Source of the DNA: DAOUBP01 sp034432655
Lineage (GTDB): Bacteria; Chloroflexota; Anaerolineae; CG2-30-64-16
Assembly (NCBI GenBank): GCA_034432655.1
Contig: DAOUBP010000156.1
Span: forward strand, 1-7,670
DNA length: 7,670 bases
Reading direction: 5' to 3'
In this document: positions 1 to 5,900 of the stretch, piece after piece
How the letters are laid out: every line of letters starts with the position of its first letter
Position numbering within the stretch: the first letter of the stretch is position 1
The notes under the pieces: generated by a model
The model's database searches: none
Told to the model about the DNA's origin: nothing
The model's input: the letters and a program-made list of their open reading frames with translations, nothing else
Made by a program: the position numbers and the translations under genes

Positions 1-223
1 TCGCCGTGCGCACGGCGTTGCGCAGGCCGATCAGGCCGTCGGTCAGGTGGCTGGTGCGGTAGAAGCGCTCGATCTCGGTCTCCAGGTGGTAGAGCTCGCT
101 CAGGGCGCGCTCCAGGCGCCTGGCGGTGCGCGACAACACCATGCCGCCGTAGAGTTGGTCTTGCATGTAGAGCGGCACGGCAAACGAACCGGCGTAGTTG
201 CAGCATATGCGGGCGATGGTCAC
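1..223 (-). pseudogene. GAF-like sensor gene fragment, runs off the left edge
   Basis: Reading leftwards from about position 223, the minus strand encodes a stretch with SFAVPLYMQDQLYGGMVL. This resembles the core strand pair of GAF sensor domains in Chloroflexota signalling proteins. It is followed by an amphipathic helical stretch, RLERALSELYHLETEIERF, and then SHLTDGLIGLRNAV, still open at the window edge. Upstream the frame has an in-frame TGA just beyond position 296. No convincing RBS or start precedes the GAF-like part, and only a GTG at 221-223 is available. A normal GAF domain would have about 100 more residues upstream, and the second half of the fold is also missing before the helical part begins. 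I infer a gene that has lost its 5' end and possibly an internal piece. It could instead be a small protein with a chance GAF-like motif. The rest of the gene lies outside the window. Confidence 0.4.
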
Positions 224-308
224 AGGTTGAAGCAGGATGGATGTGTCAAGATGTTGGGCCGCAGGGAGTGTGGGCCGACGGGCAGCGCAATGCCCTGTCC
301 ATCATTGC

Positions 309-761
309 TTACCTGATCGTGCTGCGCACCCAGGCCAGTGCATCGCCGGGCGTGCCGATGCGCAGGCCTGACCGCCGGGCCACCTCCGGGTCCTCGATGA
401 AATGCCGGCGGTTCAGTGTTACCAGGTACCCCGTCTTCACCTTGATCGCAGCTGCTAGGATCGGCGCGTCCGGCTCATGCGCAATCAGGTCGCGCGCGGC
501 TGCGACCTCAGCAACAGAGGGGTCCTTCACGATGCGAATCCGGCTGGCCCGCAACGTCTCGCGATAAAAGGGCAGCGCGGCCGGCGCCTTGCGGGCCAGG
601 GCCCGTTCTGTTTCGGCCAACACCTGTTCCGAGACCGTGATCGTCACAGCTTTGGCCTCGCTCAACAACAGCAGGGCGCGCGCGGCGCCCACGGCGGAAA
701 TCACACCGGCGAAAAGCGCACTGGCGTCGAAGAAGAGCTCGGGACGGCCGGGCTCAGCCAT
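309..761 (-). CDS. PIN-domain toxin (VapC-like ribonuclease)
   Basis: A 150-residue protein, the usual size for single-domain PIN toxins, which are Mg-dependent endoribonucleases that cleave tRNA, rRNA or mRNA when unchecked. Visible landmarks are Asp12 in FFDASALFAG, an acidic residue around Glu50 in VLAETERAL, and Asp98 in EPDAPILAAA, which matches the central PIN acidic motif. The C-terminal strand TLNRRHF has Asn117 where many PIN proteins have Asp. The ATG overlaps the end of the upstream antitoxin gene by 8 bp, with AGGAG about 10 nt before it inside that gene, so translation is probably coupled. It shares the promoter at 1067-1095. The order antitoxin then toxin, the overlap and the sizes fit a type II TA module. 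The RNA target cannot be told from sequence. It most resembles the PIN_3-like group rather than classical VapC, so I give no symbol. Confidence 0.85.
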   Translation of the reverse strand: MAEPGRPELFFDASALFAGVISAVGAARALLLLSEAKAVTITVSEQVLAETERALARKAPAALPFYRETLRASRIRIVKDPSVAEVAAARDLIAHEPDAPILAAAIKVKTGYLVTLNRRHFIEDPEVARRSGLRIGTPGDALAWVRSTIR

Positions 762-1029
762 TGACGTAATGCTCCTGGTAGTAGCGCTCTCGCTCCTCCT
801 CCAGGCTTTCTAACATCTCCTCGATGGAGACCCCCTCGGCCTGCAAGATGTCCGCCACCTTGTCGCCCAAAGCGGCCACGCGGGAGGTCTTGGGGGTAAG
901 CATGAAGACGCCCTCGCCCAGATCGCTGATTGCGAAGACGTCGCCGGGCCGCAGGTTGTATTTTCGGCGCAGGCTTATCGGCAAGGTGAACACACCTTTG
1001 TCGCGCAGTTGGATCGTGGTTTCGTTCAT
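754..1029 (-). CDS. AbrB/MazE-type antitoxin of the PIN toxin
   Basis: A 91-residue protein. Residues 1-47 (IQLRDKGVFTLPISLRRKY, LRPGDVFAISDL, VFMLTPK) show the AbrB/MazE/SpoVT swapped-hairpin DNA-binding fold: the 'K/RG..TLP..LR..L.PGD' pattern is clear. Residues 48-91 form a charged, probably helical tail (IEEMLESLEEERERYY) of the kind antitoxins use to wrap and block the toxin. It is the first gene of the operon, 8 bp overlapping the PIN gene. Proteins of this type usually repress their own promoter as a dimer and more strongly with bound toxin, so autoregulation at 1067-1095 is expected but not shown. The ATG at 1027-1029 has only a weak AGGA about 11 nt upstream. No in-frame alternative fits the domain start better. 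Confidence 0.88.
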   Translation of the reverse strand: MNETTIQLRDKGVFTLPISLRRKYNLRPGDVFAISDLGEGVFMLTPKTSRVAALGDKVADILQAEGVSIEEMLESLEEERERYYQEHYVNG

Positions 1030-1066
1030 AGGTTATCTATCCTGGCGGAATTTCTGCTTTTCTGCC

Positions 1067-1095
1067 ATTGTAGCGGAGATGGACGGGGGAGTCAA
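1067..1095 (-). promoter_or_regulatory. Sigma70-type promoter of the AbrB-PIN operon
   Basis: On the minus strand, TTGACT (1090-1095) and TACAAT (1067-1072) are separated by exactly 17 nt. Each differs from consensus by one base. Transcription should start near 1060, about 30 nt before the antitoxin ATG. The placement directly before a TA operon makes it a likely target of AbrB-type autorepression. Confidence 0.7.
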
Positions 1096-1371
1096 GTCAT
1101 GTTATTTTTCCCTCCTATTCGCCTCAATCCATCCGCTGTTGGTATGACTTATTGATGTGGCCGCCCTCAACCTGTCCACCTGGCCAGGTCGAGACCGCCC
1201 GACCGGCCGATGCGCCCGCGCCTGATCTGGTCTACACTGAGCGCAACGCAGCCAGGAGCTGGCGCCGCTGGTGGAGGCGGCCGGCGCCCGGCCCGCGGAA
1301 GCTGCGCGGGCGTCGAAGCGGCCTGCGCTTGCATTGTCCTGCCCGGCCGTCTGACGCGCTGGCGTTGGCAA

Positions 1372-1480
1372 AGGGAGAGAGACGCCATGCGCTCTTCGTT
1401 GATCCTCATGGCGGGCCTCGGCGGCGGGCTGTTCATGGCGGGCAGGCTGACGGCGCGCCAGGAGGCCGGGCCGGCTGGGC
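1372..1480 (+). pseudogene. Start of an unidentified membrane-protein gene, cut short
   Basis: On the plus strand, a purine-rich GGGAGAGAGA lies just before an ATG at 1387. The ATG opens a frame reading MRSSLILMAGLGGGLFMAGR, which has the look of an N-terminal membrane or signal segment. After about 30 residues the frame becomes the antisense of the broken toxin gene (1477-1575) and carries no more sense. I read this as the 5' end of some other gene abutting the toxin break. I do not recognise the family. A low-complexity frame just upstream (1241-1354, ending in TGA) could be the tail of a preceding gene but is too weak to call. The alternative is that the hydrophobic stretch is a chance product of GC-rich DNA. 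Confidence 0.3.
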
Positions 1481-1575
1481 CGCGCCTCGAAGCTGGATCG
1501 GACGAGGAGCACAAAGGGCGTTGCCGCGTACCGGTCAAGCAAGGCTTTCACGCGGGCGAAGTACGCGTCAAGCAC
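1477..1575 (-). pseudogene. Truncated TumE/DUF6516-type toxin gene, first 33 codons
   Basis: The gene begins with GTG at 1573-1575, overlapping the TGA of the upstream antitoxin-like gene by 8 bp. The start LDAYFARVKALLDRYAATPF, followed by VLLVRSSFEARP, matches from memory the N-terminal pattern of TumE/DUF6516 toxin proteins, normally about 110-150 residues long. After Pro33 the expected glycine- and aromatic-rich strands are absent from all three minus-strand frames. The open frame runs on to 1102, but that tail is Arg/Ala/Pro-rich with no recognisable fold. The protein is therefore almost surely inactive, cut by a junction near 1478 with the unrelated plus-strand sequence at 1372-1480. 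The family assignment is by recall and needs a profile search. Confidence 0.55.
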
Positions 1576-1858
1576 GATATTCGATCCCCTGCAGCCGCCG
1601 CAGCTTGTCTTGCAGCCTTTGCATCAACTGATATTCACCGGCCCACTGCACATACTCGGCGTCGCCGCCGTCCAGGTCTTCTGCGGCCATTTCGGAGATA
1701 AAGTGTTCCGAGGTGACGCCGTACTTATCCTCGAAGGGCGCGAGGCGTTTGCGCGCCATCGCCAACCCCAACTCGAGTTTAACAATCTGTTCCTGGATTG
1801 CGATCTGCACCAGATCGCGAACATCACTGACCGTGTCTTCGATATAGATCACGCTCAT
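1568..1858 (-). CDS. Small helical antitoxin-like protein, partner of the broken DUF6516-type toxin
   Basis: A 96-residue, charged, almost wholly helical protein with no signal peptide. Residues 1-42 (VSDVRDLVQIAIQEQIVKLE onward to about ARKRLAPFE) form one long helix. A short segment KYGVTSEHFISEMA follows, and the C-terminus EYVQWAGEYQLMQRLQDKLR ends in a second helix. The 'W-A-G-E ... RLQ.KL.RL' ending is one I recall in small proteins encoded just before DUF6516-type toxins, so an antitoxin role is inferred. It has its own promoter (1904-1932) and a GGAGG (1868-1872) 9 nt before the ATG. Its TGA overlaps the GTG of the toxin remnant. The toxin being broken leaves this as an orphan antitoxin that still looks expressible. 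No DNA-binding motif is obvious. Confidence 0.65.
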   Translation of the reverse strand: MSVIYIEDTVSDVRDLVQIAIQEQIVKLELGLAMARKRLAPFEDKYGVTSEHFISEMAAEDLDGGDAEYVQWAGEYQLMQRLQDKLRRLQGIEYRA

Positions 1859-1903
1859 GCTCGTAGCCCTCCGTCTGCCTTGCTCTTGCCATGCTACAGT
1901 GCC

Positions 1904-1932
1904 ATTATATGTCAGGATGACTCTTGCCGCAA
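1904..1932 (-). promoter_or_regulatory. Sigma70-type promoter of the orphan antitoxin operon
   Basis: On the minus strand, TTGCGG (1927-1932) and a perfect TATAAT (1904-1909) are separated by 17 nt, placing the start of transcription near 1897, about 40 nt before the ATG. An 11-bp palindrome CTTGCCGCAAG (1923-1933, plus strand) covers the -35 element. On the minus strand the octamer GGCAAGAG occurs in the spacer and again downstream of the -10 (about 1883-1890), so an operator is plausible but unproven. Confidence 0.7.
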
Positions 1933-1982
1933 GCGACTCGCGAAATCGGCAGTGTACCCAATTCGGTTGAGGCTGAAAGTCG

Positions 1983-2305
1983 GGTTTGGTGGAGCGACTG
2001 CAGGCGGGGCTGGCCGCCGGCCGCCCCTTGACCCTGATCGCGGCGCCGGCCGGCTACGGCAAGACGACGCTGGCCGCTGAGTGGCTGCACGCGCTGGCCG
2101 GCCGACCGCGGGTGGCCTGGCTGGCGTTGGACGAGGCCGATGACGACCCGGCCCGCTTCTTCGCCTGCCTGGCTGCCGCGCTGCAAACCGTGGAACCCGA
2201 GCTGGGGCAGGCCGCGCTCAGCCTGATCGGCGCGCCCGCGGCCGCCTGGAGCGCCGAGGAGTGGGCCGCCGGGCCGATGGCCGCGCTGATCAACGAGCTG
2301 GCCGA
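1983..2305 (+). pseudogene. MalT/LuxR-type regulator fragment (P-loop region)
   Basis: The plus strand from TTG 1986 encodes VERLQAGL, then LTLIAAPAGYGKTTLAAEWL, then VAWLALDEADDDPARFFACL, up to MAALINELA. This is the N-terminal STAND-NTPase part of MalT-like LuxR regulators: a Walker A GYGKTT (Lys codon 2061-2063), the W-L-x-L-D-x-x-D-D-D-P motif, and the segment that should lead into the Walker B strand. Such proteins are normally about 900 residues with TPR-like repeats and a LuxR helix-turn-helix. Only about 106 codons remain. In the same frame a TGA at 1974-1976 stands just before the homology, so the usual first 30 residues are missing. At about 2303-2311 the sequence switches to FG-GAP coding in another frame. 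It cannot encode a working regulator. Confidence 0.78.
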
Positions 2306-2662
2306 TTTGTCAACACGACCCAAGCAGCGAAACTCACCGCGTCCGACGGCGCAGCGGCTGATGCGTTCGGCGCGTCCGTTGCCATCAGCGGCGATGTGGT
2401 GTTGGTCGGCGCGCTGTGGCATGACATCGGCGCAAACGCCGATCAGGGCGCGGCGTATGTCTTCGTCAAGCCAGGCGGCGGCTGGGGGAACACGACCCAG
2501 ACAGCGAAACTCACCGCGTCCGATGGAGCAACGGACAGATTCAGTGCGGAACTGGGCATCGCCGTTGCCACCAGCGGCGATACAGCGGTCGCAGGCGCGT
2601 GGCTCGCCGATGTCGACGCGAACCTGAATTAAGGCGCGGCGTACGTCTTCGTCAAGCCGGGC
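2306..2662 (+). pseudogene. FG-GAP/beta-propeller repeat fragment with an internal stop
   Basis: This frame encodes FG-GAP blades: FVNTTQAAKLTASDGAAADA, FGASVAISGDVVLVGA, QGAAYVFVKPGGGW, then a second NTTQTAKLTASDG unit starting 177 bp after the first (2312 and 2489). Such repeats build extracellular or surface beta-propellers, usually with seven blades and a signal peptide. Here fewer than three units survive. A TAA at 2630-2632 lies where the family has Gln (NQGAAYVF), which implies a single CAA-to-TAA change. The frame continues as GAAYVFVKPGDG to about 2660 before giving way to kinase coding. There is no start codon or signal sequence of its own. Both ends are cut inside unrelated genes. 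Confidence 0.75.
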
Positions 2663-2891
2663 GACGGCCGGCGAGGGGGGCGCGTGGGGCATGGCGCTGC
2701 TGGCGGCCTACATGCGGCACAGGTCGGCCGGTGAAACTTTGGAGGCCTACCTTGCCGACAAAGTCTTTGCCGGGCAACAGGCCGCGACGATCGCACCCGA
2801 CCCGCAGGACGTGGCGGGCTTTGCCGCGTTCATGGCGCGCTACAAACAGGGGCTGGCCATCGAACGGGCCGCGGTGGAGAGCCTCAGGTAA
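2661..2891 (+). pseudogene. FGGY-family carbohydrate kinase (xylulokinase-like), 3' end only
   Basis: The plus-strand frame reads TAGEGGAWGMALLAAYM, then GETLEAYLADKVFAGQQ, then DVAGFAAFMARYKQGLAIER, ending AAVESLR and TAA at 2889-2891. This is the C-terminal end of FGGY sugar kinases of the xylulokinase-like type, which phosphorylate sugars with ATP. G-E-G-G-A-W-G-M-A belongs to the C-terminal ATPase lobe. Full proteins are about 500 residues, so only roughly the last 75 remain, without a catalytic Asp or sugar-binding domain. The ATG at 2691 has no convincing RBS and lies inside the fold. The 3' end is undamaged, which suggests a fairly recent break. An inverted repeat (2904-2930) follows 12 bp after the stop, which may be the original gene's terminator. 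Confidence 0.78.
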
Positions 2892-2903
2892 CGCCGTTTC
2901 AGA

Positions 2904-2930
2904 CCTGACAGGTTTTGGAAACCTGTCAGG
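2904..2930. repeat. Perfect 12-bp inverted repeat, possible terminator or dispersed repeat
   Basis: CCTGACAGGTTT (2904-2915) and its exact reverse complement AAACCTGTCAGG (2919-2930) flank a 3-nt loop TGG, giving a very stable hairpin. It lies between two convergent gene ends: the kinase fragment stop at 2891 and the metalloprotease stop at 2948. The flank CCTTTCTT on the plus side is only weakly T-rich, and the minus side has no T tract. It may act as a terminator, but similar 'cctgacaggt...acctgtcagg' hairpins are, from memory, common dispersed elements in Chloroflexota genomes. Confidence 0.7.
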
Positions 2931-2947
2931 CCTTTCTTGTCGCGCGG

Positions 2948-5900
2948 CTACCGCACGATGAGCGGCAGGAAGACCCGCGCCGTTGCGCTGCGCACCCGCA
3001 CTCGCACGACCACGGATTGGCCGGCCGCGTCCGGGCTGGTGAACGTGACGGTTGCGGTTGCGCCGTCGGCGGGCAGGCTGGCGCCGCTGGCCAGGCGGAT
3101 GGTCGCGATGCCGGAGGTCGTGCCCGCGCTGCTATCCAGTTGCAGCCAGGCTGCGCTGCTGGCGGCCTGCCAGGCGATCGCCTGCCCGGCGTTGTCGTTG
3201 CTCACCAGGAAGCTGGCCGACCGCCGTCCAGCTCCGACATCCAGCACAGCCGTGTCCGGGCCGACCCGCAGCCGGTTGGCGGCCGGCGGCATCTGGGCGA
3301 AGCTGCCGACGATGTTCACCTGGACGGCCGCCGTGGCGATGCCGCCCTGGCCGTCGTTTGCCGCCACCGTGATGGTGTGCGCGCCGACGCTCAGATCGGC
3401 GACGACCAGGTTGGCGCCCGCACCGAGCGCGCCGTCCCGGCTCGATGACCAGGTCAGGGTCGCGTCCAGGCCGCCCAGGTCGGCGTCGTAGCCCTGGCCG
3501 ACGAAGGCCACGCTCTGCCCCTGCACGAAGGTCGCCCCGGCGGCCGGCGAGACGATCTGCACGGTCGGGACGTGGTTCGGCACGCTGAACGTGCCATCGG
3601 ACGCGTCGCTGACCACGTGGACGCCGTCGCTGGCCCAGACCCGGAAGCGCGCCCCCGCGCCGCTGACCAGGTTTCGCAGATCCACCTCGACGCTGGTCTC
3701 GTCCAACGCGTACTCCAGCGGGATCCACGACGCGCCGTTGTCCGGGGTATATTCCAGGCTGTACGTCAGCGCGTCGCCATCGGCGTCGCTGGCGGTCCAG
3801 CTCACCGTGACGGCCGGCCCGCTCAGCGTCCCGCCGCCGTTGGGCGTCAGCAGGGTGACCACTGGCGCATGATCCCCGCCGGAGAGGGTTGCCAGGACGG
3901 CGTCTCCCGGCCCCAGCACCTCGATGGTCTTCACGCCGGGCGTCACCGGGACCAGCTCGCTGATGTAGGTGGTGTCGTCCTCGCCGTAGGGCTGGGTGAT
4001 GTCCGCCGGGCCGGCATCGTGCTCGGCTGCCAGCGGCGTGAAGGGGTAACGCAGCAAGGGTTGGCCGGCCGCGTCCTTCAGGACGATGGTGTACGCGCCG
4101 GAGACGTGTTCCGGCGTATCGGCGGCGCTGCGCACGATGAAGGCCGGCTGCAGTGTGACGCTCCTGCTGATCGGATCCAGCACGCCCTGAATCAGCCAAC
4201 GCTCCGTGCGCGCAGCGGGCGCCGACGCGGCATTGGCCGCGGCGAACTCCCCCTGGATGAAGCTCATCAGGCCCTCGTAAGTGAAGTCGCTGATCCACTG
4301 GTTATCACAGTAAGTCATCACATCTCGCCAGTCCGGGCCATAGATCTGCTGCGTCTTGATATCGAAGCCAGCGAAGGAGTTCGCTTCGTAGACCGGCGAA
4401 GGGCTGATGCCGCCATGGGGATATGGGTAGTAGGCCAGGCCTTTGGCGTCGCAGAAGGGCGCGTGCTTGCGGCCCAGCGCATGGCCCAGCTCGTGGCCGC
4501 CGTACCAGTCCCCGTAGTTGCCGTCGAAATCCCAGCCGAAAGAGCCAGGCCCCACCGGGCCGGAAGCCAGGCGCGAACCGATGGCGAGCGCACAGCCGCG
4601 CATGAAGCCGGCCTCATCCGTCACCATGCCGTAGTAGCGGGCGGCTGCGGGTACGCTCGGATCCTCCTCGTGCAGCCGCTTCCAGTTCAATTCCAGGTTC
4701 ACAGTGGAGCATTTCAGGCGCAACTCGCCGTCATTGTTTACCGATGTCTTGCCCGTGTAGTAGGTCCGGCCGAGCCAGTTGATGCCGCTGATCGGATAGG
4801 CGCGCAGCAGCCAATCCACCAGGCGGGCGTCGCTATCTGCCAGGGCCGGGTTCTCGCGCCAGCCATACTTGGTGTCGCCCACCCGATGACGGACGTCGTA
4901 GATGATCACGAACGGCGCCGGCACAGCTTCGAACGAGACTGTGGTGGTCGTTACGTTGTCGCTATAGGTCTTCTCCAGCGGCTTCTTTTGGGAGGGGTTT
5001 ACCTCGGCGGTGAGCTTGACCGTGCCGGAACGGAAGTTGGCCGGCAGCTCGAACAAGAACGCGCCCGTGTTCGCCCCGCGCACGAAGGTGGTCGCGCCCA
5101 ACGTCCAGACCGTGATCTGGCCGCCCGGATTGAGGGGCCACAGCGTTAACTTCTGCGCGCCCTTCTCCACGGTCAGCCTGGCGCCGGTCGGATATTGGCC
5201 GTTGTCCTCGGTGCGCGCGTAGAAGCGGACGAAGGTGCGCTTGTTGGCCACCAGCCGCACGCTGTTCTGCAAGTCCTGGATGCCCTGCGTCACTTCGATG
5301 GTTTCAGCGATGAGGTTGGCTGTGGGCACGGGCGTCCGGGTCGGCGTGCGGGTCGGCGTCGGCGTGCGCGTGGGGGTGGCAGACGGGATGACGATCACCG
5401 GCGGCGTGTTGGTCGGCGTCGGTGTGGGCGGGTTGACGATCACCGGCGGGGTATGGGTAGGTGTTGGCGTCGGTGGATTGATGATCACCGGCGGTGTATT
5501 AGTCGCCGTCGGCGTGCGCGTCGGCGTGGGTGTCGGGCAGTTCACCGTGGCGATGTGCTGCGCGGCGTCGCTGCTCGGCCCGCCGGCCGGATCGTTCAGG
5601 GTCCCGGTCGCGTTGTTGGTGATGGCTGTGCCGTTGGCGACGCCGTTGTTCACCCGCGCCTCGAAGGCGAAGCTGGCAGTTTGTCCGGGGCCGAGCCGAC
5701 CCTCCCAGCGCACCCGGTTTGAGGTCGAGTCGAACGCAGCGCCGTTCGTGGCGCTGCCCGCCACGTAGCCGGTGTTGGCGGGGATCGGATCCACGATCTC
5801 TGCGTTCAGCAGGTCGCCGGCTGCGGCCGTGTTGCGCAGGGTAAGGGTGTAGCGGATGACGCCGCCGGGGCACAGCGGCGCGGGCACGACGGCCGTCAGT

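Noticed and set aside
1241..1354. Plus-strand frame resembling the tail of a gene (ELAPLVEAAGARPAEAARAS)
   Set aside because: Too short and too low in complexity. Ala/Arg/Pro-rich frames of this kind arise by chance in GC-rich DNA.
1102..1476. Continuation of the toxin reading frame to 1102
   Set aside because: The frame is open but the translation after Pro33 is Arg/Pro/Ala-rich and unlike any TumE/DUF6516 protein. It also runs into the area just upstream of the AbrB-PIN promoter, so it is read-through, not a real protein end.
1986..2627. 213-residue plus-strand frame as a single regulator protein
   Set aside because: Only the first 106 residues or so look like a MalT-type NTPase. The remainder is the FG-GAP coding sequence read out of frame.
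3572..5149. 525-residue open frame on the plus strand
   Set aside because: It lies fully antisense to the metalloprotease gene, has no RBS, and its Arg/Ala/Val-rich translation has no domain pattern. The opposite strand carries a signal peptide, zinc motif and clear domains. Long antisense frames are expected at this GC content.
5318..5536. CRISPR-like array in the repeat tract
   Set aside because: The repeats are contiguous and in frame, encode a Pro-Thr linker within a clear gene, and have no unique spacers.
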